A stretch of DNA of 56,362 nt from positions 1-56,362 of the forward strand of contig CAKPIG010000006.1 of the NCBI GenBank assembly GCA_934162255.1. The letters run 5' to 3'. The position numbers and the translations under genes are program-made. This DNA is from an uncultured Clostridia bacterium. Its GTDB lineage: Bacteria; Bacillota; Clostridia; TANB77; CAG-508. Below, piece after piece: positions 33,547 through 41,311 of the stretch. The notes under the pieces are model-generated. The model saw only the letters and a program-made list of their open reading frames with translations, had not been told where the DNA came from and ran no database searches. How positions within the stretch are numbered: position 1 is the stretch's first letter; each line of letters begins with the position of its first letter.

Positions 33547-34902
33547 ATGGCGTTTGAAGGACTATCATCAAGATTACAAGAAATAACAAGAAAAATCAGA
33601 GGAAAAGCTAGAATAACAGAATCTGATTTAAAAGAAATGTTAAGAGAGGTAAAACTTGCACTACTTGAAGCAGATGTAAACTATAAAATAGTAAAAGAAT
33701 TTATTGCAAGTATACAAGAAAAAGCTCTAGGACAGGATGTAATGAAATCATTAACACCTGGTCAACAAGTAATAAAAATTGTAAAAGATGAAATGGTAGA
33801 ATTACTAGGTGGAACAGAAAGCAAAATAAACTTTACACCAAATCCACCAACAGTAATAATGTTAGTAGGACTTCAAGGTTCAGGTAAAACAACAACAGCA
33901 GGTAAATTAGCAAACCTATTAAGAAAACAAGGCAAAAAACCTCTATTGGTTGCTTGCGACATATATAGACCAGCAGCAATAAAACAATTACAAGTAGTAG
34001 GAGCACAGCTAAATATACCAGTATATAGTAATGAAACATCAAAAGATGTTGTACATATAGCAAAACAAGCTATGAGTGTAGCAATATCAAAATTAAATGA
34101 TGTTGTAATATTAGATACAGCAGGTAGACTACATATAGATGATGAATTAATGCAAGAGCTAAAAAATGTAAAAGCAAGCATAAAACCACACGAAATATTA
34201 TTAGTAGTTGATTCAATGACAGGGCAAGATGCAGTTAATGTAGCAACAGCATTTAATGAAGAAGTTGGAATAGATGGAGTAATATTAACAAAATTAGATG
34301 GTGATACTCGTGGTGGTGCAGCACTTTCAGTAAAGAAAGTTACAGGAAAGCCAATAAAATTTGCGGCAACTGGTGAAAAATTAAGTGATATAGAAGTATT
34401 CAATCCAGAAAGAATGACATCAAGAATACTTGGAATGGGAGATGTGCTTTCAATAATAGAAAAAGCAGAAGAAGCAATAAGTGAAGAAGATGCAGAAAAA
34501 TTAGAAAAACAGCTTCGTAAAAATGAATTGGATTTAGATGATTATTTAGCACAAATTAGACAAGTAAAGAAAATGGGGTCATTATCATCATTATTAAAAA
34601 TGATACCGGGAATGAATAAATTCAAAGATTTGAACATAGATGACAAAGAATTCGAAAAAGTTGAGGCAATAATATGTTCAATGACTAAGGAAGAAAAGAA
34701 AAATACCAAACTATTAAATGCAAGTAGAAGAATACGTATTGCAAAAGGTAGTGGAACAACAGTTCAAGACATAAATAAATTCATAAAATCATATGAAATG
34801 ACGCAAAAAATGATGAAACAAATAAAAAGCAATAAAGGCGGCATGAAAAAAATGATGAAAGATATGGATATAAATGACTTGAAAAATTTAAAATTTAATT
34901 AG
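33547..34902 (+). CDS. ffh: signal recognition particle protein Ffh
   Basis: 451 residues after AGGAGGAAAAC. N domain (1-90), G domain with P-loop GLQGSGKT (108-115), DTAGRLHID, TKLDGDTRGG, and the Met-rich M domain (about 300-451) that binds SRP RNA and signal peptides (ending in a Gly-Met-rich tail, 'GGMKKMMKDMD'). It targets nascent membrane proteins to FtsY/SecYEG. Confidence 0.97.
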   Translation: MAFEGLSSRLQEITRKIRGKARITESDLKEMLREVKLALLEADVNYKIVKEFIASIQEKALGQDVMKSLTPGQQVIKIVKDEMVELLGGTESKINFTPNPPTVIMLVGLQGSGKTTTAGKLANLLRKQGKKPLLVACDIYRPAAIKQLQVVGAQLNIPVYSNETSKDVVHIAKQAMSVAISKLNDVVILDTAGRLHIDDELMQELKNVKASIKPHEILLVVDSMTGQDAVNVATAFNEEVGIDGVILTKLDGDTRGGAALSVKKVTGKPIKFAATGEKLSDIEVFNPERMTSRILGMGDVLSIIEKAEEAISEEDAEKLEKQLRKNELDLDDYLAQIRQVKKMGSLSSLLKMIPGMNKFKDLNIDDKEFEKVEAIICSMTKEEKKNTKLLNASRRIRIAKGSGTTVQDINKFIKSYEMTQKMMKQIKSNKGGMKKMMKDMDINDLKNLKFN

Positions 34903-34946
34903 TTATTAATTTTATAATTTTATATAAATTTCAGGAGGTGACTTAA

Positions 34947-35177
34947 ATGGTAAAAATAAGATTACAAAGAGAGGGAAAGAAAAAAGCTCCATTCTATCAT
35001 ATAGTTGTAGCTGATTCAAAATCTCCAAGAGATGGAAAAATCATTGAAAAAATTGGAACATATGATCCAATGACAAAACCATCAACAATTGTTTTAAACA
35101 AAGAAAAATTAGAACAATGGATGAAAAATGGTGCACAACCAACTGATACTGTAAAAGCATTAATAAAGAATGCTTAA
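34947..35177 (+). CDS. rpsP: 30S ribosomal protein S16
   Basis: 76 residues after CAGGAGGTGAC. 'MVKIRLQREGKKKAPFYHIV' and 'DGKIIEKIGTYDP' are the S16 signature. Slightly shorter than average but complete. Confidence 0.97.
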   Translation: MVKIRLQREGKKKAPFYHIVVADSKSPRDGKIIEKIGTYDPMTKPSTIVLNKEKLEQWMKNGAQPTDTVKALIKNA

Positions 35178-35189
35178 TTGGAGGCAAGG

Positions 35190-35420
35190 ATGAAAGAAGT
35201 TTTAGAAACAATAATAAAAAACTTAGTTGACAACCAAGAAGCAGTAGAAATAAATGAAACTGAAAATGAAAAAAACATAATTTTCGAGGTAAAAGTTGCT
35301 GACGAAGATATGGGTAAAATAATCGGAAGACAGGGAAAAACTGCACAATCTATAAGAACTGTAATGAAAGCTATAGCAAATAGAAAAGACAAAAAAGTTA
35401 TAGTAGAGTTTAAAGGGTAG
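35190..35420 (+). CDS. khpA: KH-domain RNA-binding protein KhpA
   Basis: 76 residues. ATG 35190 is chosen because GGAGG (35180-35184) precedes it by 5 nt; a TTG directly after the rpsP stop would put the ribosome binding site inside the gene. A single type II KH domain with the loop IIGRQGKTAQSIRTVMKA carrying the G-x-x-G. In Firmicutes KhpA pairs with KhpB and affects cell division and RNA stability. Its stop overlaps the next gene's upstream region. Confidence 0.92.
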   Translation: MKEVLETIIKNLVDNQEAVEINETENEKNIIFEVKVADEDMGKIIGRQGKTAQSIRTVMKAIANRKDKKVIVEFKG

Positions 35421-35428
35421 TGGAGAAT

Positions 35429-35932
35429 ATGCAAGAAAGATTAGAAATAGGTCAAATAGTTAATACATTTGGAATAAAAGGAGAAGTTAAAGTCAATCCA
35501 TTTACAGATGATATAAACAGATTTGATGAATTAAAACAAGTATATATCAAAACAAAAAATCATTTAAAACTATATGAAGTAGAACAAGTTAGATATCATA
35601 AAAATATGGTGCTAATAAAATTTAAAGGAATAGATAACCCAGAAGATGCAAATATGCTAAGAAATGCGTTTCTTGAAATTGATAGAAAAGATGCTATCCC
35701 TTTAGAAGAAGGAACATATTTCATAGTAGATTTAATAGGTCTAGATGTTTATACTGATAATGGTGAACTACTTGGAAAAGTTGATGATATTTATAATGCA
35801 GGTGCAAATGATATATATGTTGTGAAAAATGAACTAGGAAAACAGATTTTATTACCAGGAATAGAAGAAGTAATAAAAGAAGTTAAGTTAGATGATAGAA
35901 TAATAGTTCATTTAATACCAGGTTTGATATAA
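35429..35932 (+). CDS. rimM: 16S rRNA processing protein RimM
   Basis: 167 residues from ATG 35429; an upstream GTG (35420) overlapping the khpA stop is possible, but 'QERLEIGQIVNTFGIKGEVKV' is where family members begin. N-terminal RimM domain (1-85) and C-terminal PRC-barrel (about 92-167, 'LIGLDVYTDNGELLGKVDDI'). Assists 30S head assembly around S19. Confidence 0.95.
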   Translation: MQERLEIGQIVNTFGIKGEVKVNPFTDDINRFDELKQVYIKTKNHLKLYEVEQVRYHKNMVLIKFKGIDNPEDANMLRNAFLEIDRKDAIPLEEGTYFIVDLIGLDVYTDNGELLGKVDDIYNAGANDIYVVKNELGKQILLPGIEEVIKEVKLDDRIIVHLIPGLI

Positions 35933-35942
35933 TGGAGGAAAG

Positions 35943-36614
35943 ATGAAATTTGATGTGTTGACACTGTTTCCAGAAATGTTTAGTTCATTGAAACAAAGCA
36001 TAATTGGAAGAGCAGAAGAAAAAAAACTAATAGATATCAATTTAATAAATATTAGAGATTTTTCAAAAGACAAGCACAAAAAAGTAGATGATACTCCATA
36101 TGGTGGTGGAGCTGGCATGGTTATGCAAGCAGATGTAGTATATGATGCATATAACTCTATAAAAGACAAAGATGCAAGAGTTGTATATATGTCACCACAA
36201 GGAAAAGTATTAAACCAGCAAAAGGTTGTTGAATTAAGTAAAGAAAAACATTTGATTATACTTTGCGGACATTATGAAGGTATAGACCAAAGAGTAATAG
36301 ACAAAATTGTAGATGAAGAAATATCTATAGGTGACTATGTACTAACAGGAGGAGAAATACCAGCAATGGCACTAATTGATAGTGTTAGCAGATATGTTGA
36401 AGGAGTTCTAAGTGAAGGTTCGACAGATGAAGAATCATTTTCTCAAGGACTACTAGAATATCCACAATACACTAGGCCAGAGATATTTGAAGGAATGAAA
36501 GTTCCAGAAGTATTGCTATCAGGCCATCATGAAAATATAAAAAAATGGCGACAAGAACAAGCCATAATGGTGACTCAAAAAAAGAGACCAGAATTATTAA
36601 AAAATAAAAATTAG
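35943..36614 (+). CDS. trmD: tRNA (guanine-N1-)-methyltransferase
   Basis: 223 residues after GGAGGAAAG. SPOUT trefoil-knot enzyme: 'FDVLTLFPEMF', 'GGGAGMV', 'LCGHYEGIDQRV' and 'SIGDYVLTGGEI' (knot). 'YTRPEIFEG' and 'VLLSGHHENIKKWR' form the C-terminal tRNA-binding part. It methylates G37 of tRNAs to prevent frameshifting. Confidence 0.97.
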   Translation: MKFDVLTLFPEMFSSLKQSIIGRAEEKKLIDINLINIRDFSKDKHKKVDDTPYGGGAGMVMQADVVYDAYNSIKDKDARVVYMSPQGKVLNQQKVVELSKEKHLIILCGHYEGIDQRVIDKIVDEEISIGDYVLTGGEIPAMALIDSVSRYVEGVLSEGSTDEESFSQGLLEYPQYTRPEIFEGMKVPEVLLSGHHENIKKWRQEQAIMVTQKKRPELLKNKN

Positions 36615-36654
36615 ATGCAATGTGCTTACTTTCAATTCAGGGCACCGCTTGCAT
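36615..36654 (+). promoter_or_regulatory. L19 leader-like hairpin before rplS
   Basis: ATGCAA (36615-36620) pairs with TTGCAT (36649-36654) and an inner GTGC pairs with GCAC, leaving a pyrimidine-rich loop. It lies 23 nt before the rplS start with its RBS between. Position and size fit the L19-binding leader of Firmicutes that allows autoregulation; I could not check it against the family model. Confidence 0.55.
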
Positions 36655-36677
36655 GAAGAAAGAAGGAGGTAAATACG

Positions 36678-37121
36678 ATGGATATAATAAAATCAATAGA
36701 ACATGAACAACTAAAAAACAGAATCCCAGATATAAAAGTTGGAAATACTGTAAGAGTACATGTTAAAATAAAAGAAGGAAACAAAGAAAGAATCCAAGTA
36801 TTTGAAGGAATTGTAATAAAGAAACAAGGTGGAGGAGTAAATGAAACATTTACAGTAAGAAAAATCTCTTACGGTGTAGGTGTAGAAAAAACATTCTTAA
36901 TTCATTCACCATTAGTAGAAAAAGTTGAAGTAGTAAGAGTTGGTAAAGCAAGAAGAGCTAAACTTTACTATTTAAGAGAAAGAACAGGAAAAGCTTCTAA
37001 GACTAAAGAAATGGTTGGAGCAAGAATCGAAAATAAAGAAATTATTATTAAAGAAGATTTAGCTGAAGAACCAGCTAAAGTTGAAGAAGTACCTGCAGCT
37101 GAAGAAACAACAGCAGAATAA
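36678..37121 (+). CDS. rplS: 50S ribosomal protein L19
   Basis: 147 residues after AAGGAGGTAAATAC. The core (1-115) is standard: 'IPDIKVGNTVRVHVKIKEG', 'VEKVEVVRVGKARRAKLYYLR'. About 30 extra residues at the C-terminus are rich in Glu, Ala, Pro and Val (EEPAKVEEVPAAEE), a low-complexity acidic tail absent from textbook L19. Confidence 0.96.
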   Translation: MDIIKSIEHEQLKNRIPDIKVGNTVRVHVKIKEGNKERIQVFEGIVIKKQGGGVNETFTVRKISYGVGVEKTFLIHSPLVEKVEVVRVGKARRAKLYYLRERTGKASKTKEMVGARIENKEIIIKEDLAEEPAKVEEVPAAEETTAE

Positions 37122-37123
37122 TA

Positions 37124-37153
37124 AAAGATTGTCCTTATGGGACAATTTTTTTT
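37124..37153 (+). terminator. terminator of the ffh-rplS operon
   Basis: ATTGTCC (37128-37134) with GGACAAT (37140-37146), loop of 5 nt, run of seven to eight T. Confidence 0.85.
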
Positions 37154-37188
37154 GGCAAAAATTTCAACAAGAAAAATGTCAAAAAAAC

Positions 37189-37217
37189 TTTACAAAAAAA
37201 GATAACTAATATACAAT
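37189..37217 (+). promoter_or_regulatory. promoter of the LonB-like gene
   Basis: TTTACA (37189-37194), 17-bp spacer, TACAAT (37212-37217). Confidence 0.55.
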
Positions 37218-37265
37218 AAAAAAGTAAAAAAGGGATAAAATAAAAAAACACGGAGGATGAAAAAA

Positions 37266-39653
37266 ATGAAAAAAAATAATGAATTAAGTTATAAAGACTT
37301 AAAAATGACATGTGATCCTGAAGTATTTCATTTTGAAACAACTCAAGAATTAGAACCAATAAATGACGGAATAGGTCAAGAAAGAGGAATAAAAGCATTA
37401 GAGTTTGGAATCAATGTAGATGTAAAAGGAAACAATATATATTTAGAGGGTCCAAGTGGAGTTGGAAAAACAATGTATGCCAAAAATTATTTGGACAAAA
37501 TCTCATTAAAGAAAAAAGTGCCAAATGATTGGTGTTATATATACAATTTTCAAAATCCAAATGAACCTGTTGCAGTTTCACTACCTGCAGGACATGGAAA
37601 GGAATTCCAAGAAAGCATGGATGGATTCATAAAAGAGGTAAAAAAGGATATCAAGAAAACATTTAATGCAGATGATTTTGAAAAAGAAAAGACATTAATA
37701 AAAAAGGAATTTGAAGAAAAAAGAGAAATAGTAATGACAAAATTAAATGAAGATTCTTTAAAATATGGATTCCAAGTAAAATCTGCACAGAATGGAATAT
37801 ATATGATGCCAGTAATAGAAGGCAAAGTTATTCCAGAAGAAGAATTTGATAAATTAGAAGATAAAATAAAACAAGAATATGAAGCAAAATCAGTAATTGT
37901 ACAACAACAAATAATGGATGCAATAAGTCAAATAAAGCAAATAGAAAGACAATCAGATAAAAAAGTTTCAGAATGGCAATCAAATGTTGCACTACTTACA
38001 GTTAATGCACATATAAATTATATTAAATCAAAATATAAAAGAAATAAAAAAATAAATCAATTCTTAAATGATGTAAAACAAGACGTATTAAAAAATGTGT
38101 CATATTTTTTAGATGAAGATAAACCTCAACAAAATCAAGCACAACAACAAGGACCAACTCAAAAGAAAACAGATCCTTGTTTAAATTATAGAGTAAACTT
38201 ATTTATAGATAACAGCAATAGTGAAGGTTGTCCTGTAATAATGGATTCAAATTATTCATACCAAAATATATTTGGAAAATTAGAATATGAAAACTATTAT
38301 GGAACATTAAAAACAGATTTTACAATGCTAAAACCAGGTCTATTGCATAAAGCAAATGGAGGATATATTATATTCCAAGCAAAAGACCTATTATCAAATG
38401 GTATTTGTTATGAAGAATTAAAAAGAGCATTAAGGATAAAAGAATTGAGTATAGATAATACAACAGAACAAAGAACCTCAATGGCAATGGTTTCATTAAA
38501 ACCAGAGCCAATACCACTAGATTTAAAAGTAATATTAATAGGAAATGCATCAATATATCACACATTGCTTTCAATGGATCCAGATTTTAGACATTTATTT
38601 AAAATAAAAGTCGAATTTGAAGAAAATGCACCAATAACGCCAGAAAATGTTAATAAATTAGCAAGATTTGTGCATTCATTCTGTGAAAAAGAAGAATTAC
38701 CACACTTAGATAGAAAAGCAATGGCTAGAATTGTTGAATTTGCATCAAGAGTGGCAGGTGATAATGAAAAAATATCAACTAATTTTAATGATATTGCTCA
38801 AATAATAGGCGAAGCAGGAACATGGGCAAAACTTGCGAAATCAAAAGTAGTAACAGAAGAACTTGTAAATAAAGCATTATTTGAAAGAGTAGAAAGAATA
38901 AAGAAATATGATGAAAAATATATTGAAATGATAAAAGAAAACACATTATTAATAAATACAGAAGGCTCTTCTGTAGGAGAAATAAATGGACTTACAGTAA
39001 TGACAATAGGAGATTACTCTTTTGGAAAACCAGCTAAAATAACAGTAAATACATATACGGGAAAAGCGGGTATAGTAAACATAGAAAGAGAGGTTGAACT
39101 ATCTGGTTCTACTCACACAAAAGGCGTATATATTCTTTCAGGATATTTAGGACAATTATTTGCACAAGATATTCCACTATGTTTAACTGCGAGTATATGT
39201 TTTGAACAATTATACAATGGAGTTGATGGAGATAGTGCTTCAAGCACAGAATTATATGGATTATTATCAAGCTTGTCAGAAATACCTATAAATCAAGCAA
39301 TTGCAGTTACAGGTTCTGTAAATCAAAAAGGACAAATTCAACCAATTGGCGGAGTAAATGAAAAAATAGAAGGATTTTATCAAATATGTAAAATGCGTGG
39401 CTTAGACGGTTCACATGGAGTAATGATACCAGTTCAAAATGTAAATAATCTACAATTAAATGATGAAATTGTTGAAGCAGTTAAAAACAAAAAATTCCAT
39501 ATATATGCAATATCAACAATTGATGAAGGAATTGAAGTTTTAACAGGAGTACCTGCAGGTAAAAAAGATAAAGACGGAAAATTCCCCGCAGGAACAATAA
39601 ATCATTTAGTATATGAAAAATTGAAAAAATATGCAAAAGTTTGTGAGAAATAA
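37266..39653 (+). CDS. LonB-like ATP-dependent protease (AAA_32 + Lon_C)
   Basis: 795 residues. Start ATG 37266 is preferred over 37257 because CGGAGG abuts the earlier codon. Walker A GPSGVGKT at 62-69; a long helical, Glu/Lys-rich insertion (about 130-300) with a Gln-rich stretch near 287-297. The C-terminal Lon proteolytic domain has Ser657 (GDSASST) and Lys700 (GGVNEKIEG), 43 residues apart as in Lon, so the Ser-Lys dyad is intact. The substrate-recruiting N-domain of classic LonA is missing. Such proteins occur in Clostridia alongside LonA; targets are not known. Monocistronic, with its own promoter. Confidence 0.88.
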   Translation: MKKNNELSYKDLKMTCDPEVFHFETTQELEPINDGIGQERGIKALEFGINVDVKGNNIYLEGPSGVGKTMYAKNYLDKISLKKKVPNDWCYIYNFQNPNEPVAVSLPAGHGKEFQESMDGFIKEVKKDIKKTFNADDFEKEKTLIKKEFEEKREIVMTKLNEDSLKYGFQVKSAQNGIYMMPVIEGKVIPEEEFDKLEDKIKQEYEAKSVIVQQQIMDAISQIKQIERQSDKKVSEWQSNVALLTVNAHINYIKSKYKRNKKINQFLNDVKQDVLKNVSYFLDEDKPQQNQAQQQGPTQKKTDPCLNYRVNLFIDNSNSEGCPVIMDSNYSYQNIFGKLEYENYYGTLKTDFTMLKPGLLHKANGGYIIFQAKDLLSNGICYEELKRALRIKELSIDNTTEQRTSMAMVSLKPEPIPLDLKVILIGNASIYHTLLSMDPDFRHLFKIKVEFEENAPITPENVNKLARFVHSFCEKEELPHLDRKAMARIVEFASRVAGDNEKISTNFNDIAQIIGEAGTWAKLAKSKVVTEELVNKALFERVERIKKYDEKYIEMIKENTLLINTEGSSVGEINGLTVMTIGDYSFGKPAKITVNTYTGKAGIVNIEREVELSGSTHTKGVYILSGYLGQLFAQDIPLCLTASICFEQLYNGVDGDSASSTELYGLLSSLSEIPINQAIAVTGSVNQKGQIQPIGGVNEKIEGFYQICKMRGLDGSHGVMIPVQNVNNLQLNDEIVEAVKNKKFHIYAISTIDEGIEVLTGVPAGKKDKDGKFPAGTINHLVYEKLKKYAKVCEK

Positions 39654-39746
39654 ATATACTATTCCTGATTTTGTGCAAAATCACTGTTGAGTTATTCTTG
39701 ATTTTGTGCTATAAATAATATATAGTATCCAAAAGTGGAGGAAAAA

Positions 39747-40613
39747 ATGCAAGAACAAGAATACAAAATAGAAAATATAAAATCATTTGAATTAGCAGAC
39801 ATATTTGACTGTGGTCAATGCTTTAGATGGAATAAACAATCTGACGGAAGTTACACAGGAATATTTAAAGAAAATGTAATGAATGTTCAGAAAAATGGGG
39901 ATACAGTAATATTTAAAGGTATATGTAATGGAAATATAAAAGAAATTGTACAAGATTATTTTGATTTAAATCGTGATTATGAAAAGATAAAAGAAGAACT
40001 TTCAAAAGTAGATGAAAATGTAAAAACAAGCATACAATATGGGCAAGGAATTAGGATATTAAATCAAGACTTATGGGAAATGATAATTTCTTATATAATT
40101 TCAGCTAATAATAATATTCCAAGAATAAAAGGAATAATTGAAAGAATTTCTAAAGCATATGGAAAAGAAATTGAATGGAATGGAGAAAAATATTATACAT
40201 TCCCAACTGTAGAAGAACTAAAAGATGTTAGTGTAGAAGATTATAGAAAATTAGGTGCAGGTTTTAGAGATATACGCTTATATGAAACTGTTCATATGGT
40301 TTTAGAAAAAAAAGTGGATTTAGAGCAAATGCAAAATAATTCAAATACTTTAGAAGTAAGAGAACAACTTTTAACATTATCAGGTGTTGGGCCTAAAGTG
40401 GCTGATTGTATATTATTATTTTCTGATTTAAAAAGATTAGAAGTCTTTCCAATTGATGTATGGGTTAGACGTGTTATGAATGAGTTATATATAAAAAACG
40501 AAGATGAAACAAAAGTAAATAAAAAAGAAATTGAAAAGCTTGCACATGATAAGTTTGGAAATCTTGCAGGAATAGCACAACAATATTTATTTTATTGGAA
40601 AAGAGAAGCGTAA
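39747..40613 (+). CDS. 8-oxoguanine DNA glycosylase / AP lyase, OGG1-like
   Basis: 288 residues from ATG 39747 after GTGGAGG. The N-terminal TBP-like domain opens with 'FELADIFDCGQCFRW', as in OGG1-type enzymes. The helix-hairpin-helix is LSGVGPKVADC with Lys217 as the Schiff-base nucleophile, and Asp237 (FPIDVW) is the general acid. It should excise 8-oxoguanine and cut the abasic site. Downstream is an independent promoter, so it is probably a single-gene unit. Confidence 0.9.
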   Translation: MQEQEYKIENIKSFELADIFDCGQCFRWNKQSDGSYTGIFKENVMNVQKNGDTVIFKGICNGNIKEIVQDYFDLNRDYEKIKEELSKVDENVKTSIQYGQGIRILNQDLWEMIISYIISANNNIPRIKGIIERISKAYGKEIEWNGEKYYTFPTVEELKDVSVEDYRKLGAGFRDIRLYETVHMVLEKKVDLEQMQNNSNTLEVREQLLTLSGVGPKVADCILLFSDLKRLEVFPIDVWVRRVMNELYIKNEDETKVNKKEIEKLAHDKFGNLAGIAQQYLFYWKREA

Positions 40614-40617
40614 ATGA

Positions 40618-40646
40618 TTGACATAAAGTAAAAAAGATGATATACT
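40618..40646 (+). promoter_or_regulatory. strong promoter of the 40723 gene, overlapping an inverted repeat
   Basis: TTGACA (40618-40623), 17-bp spacer, TATACT (40641-40646). ATGATA (40637-40642) and TATCAT (40654-40659) form an inverted repeat across the -10 and start site. With its flanking A and T runs the same repeat could also terminate the upstream glycosylase transcript. Confidence 0.65.
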
Positions 40647-40722
40647 AAAAATGTATCATTTTTACACAAATTAAAAGAATAAATTTCTTTTAAAATTCAT
40701 CAAGCGAAAATGGAGGAAAAAA

Positions 40723-41130
40723 ATGAATGTTAAAAAAGCTATTGAGAAAATGGAAAAACGGTTAGAAATGACACAAGATATTATCAAGAAATATCTGAAA
40801 AAAGGCAACGAAATGGGAGATAAATTAGCCCTGGTTGACAAAAATTCCAAGCAATGGTGGCGTTTAAGAACCAAAAGAAATTATTACTATCATAAAAGTG
40901 CGAGAGCAGAAGACTACGCAGAAGAACTTAAAGAACTTATATATGTTCTTAAAAACAAAGACCCTGATGACAAAGCTGTACTTGCCAATGAAATAGAATT
41001 CGAGAATGAGTATGCTCTTTATGGGGACAGCGCTGAAGAGTGGGAAAACACCATATCATCTATGATCAGATGTGATTTAGATGATGGCACAAGCGTACTT
41101 GCTATATGTTTAAGAAAAATGCCAGGTTAA
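40723..41130 (+). CDS. uncharacterised small protein
   Basis: 135 residues after TGGAGGAAAAA; I do not recognise the family. The N-terminal half is basic and helical (KKAIEKMEKRLEMTQDIIKK, then WWRLRTKRNYYYHKSAR) and probably a coiled coil or nucleic-acid-facing helix pair. The C-terminal half is acidic (EFENEYALYGDSAEEWENT) and ends with a hydrophobic strand LAICLRKM. No signal or membrane segment. Codons such as CTG, GCC, TCC and AAC make it richer in GC than its neighbours, as in the orphan at 48790, suggesting more recent acquisition. A perfect -35 box and its own terminator indicate a monocistronic, perhaps regulated gene. Confidence 0.7.
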   Translation: MNVKKAIEKMEKRLEMTQDIIKKYLKKGNEMGDKLALVDKNSKQWWRLRTKRNYYYHKSARAEDYAEELKELIYVLKNKDPDDKAVLANEIEFENEYALYGDSAEEWENTISSMIRCDLDDGTSVLAICLRKMPG

Positions 41131-41150
41131 AATTTAACATTTATTAAAAA

Positions 41151-41177
41151 AGACGGTGTCCAAATAGGATACCGTCT
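41151..41177 (+). terminator. hairpin after the 40723 gene
   Basis: AGACGGTGTCC (41151-41161) with GGATACCGTCT (41167-41177), one mismatch, loop of 5. The T-run is poor, so termination may be partial; a second hairpin follows at 41234. Confidence 0.5.
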
Positions 41178-41233
41178 AATCTATTAATAAAAATTGAACA
41201 AAAGCAAGAAAGAGATTTTTAATAAGAAGATAG

Positions 41234-41263
41234 GCCTAAAAGTCATTGACTTTTAGGCTTTTT
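41234..41263 (+). terminator. palindromic terminator overlapping the leuS promoter
   Basis: GCCTAAAAGTCA (41234-41245) and its exact complement (41247-41258) around one T, then TTTTT. The right arm contains the leuS -35 box. Confidence 0.7.
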
Positions 41264-41274
41264 GCGAGTATAAT
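41246..41274 (+). promoter_or_regulatory. leuS promoter
   Basis: TTGACT (41246-41251), 17-bp spacer, perfect TATAAT (41269-41274). No T-box structure was seen in the short leader. Confidence 0.65.
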
Positions 41275-41311
41275 AATGATATTGAATTTAAAAGAGAAGA
41301 GAGGAATAAAT

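Noticed and set aside
41131..41311. T-box riboswitch before leuS (also checked before aspS and pheS)
   Set aside because: No T-box sequence, specifier loop or competing antiterminator; the leaders are too short.
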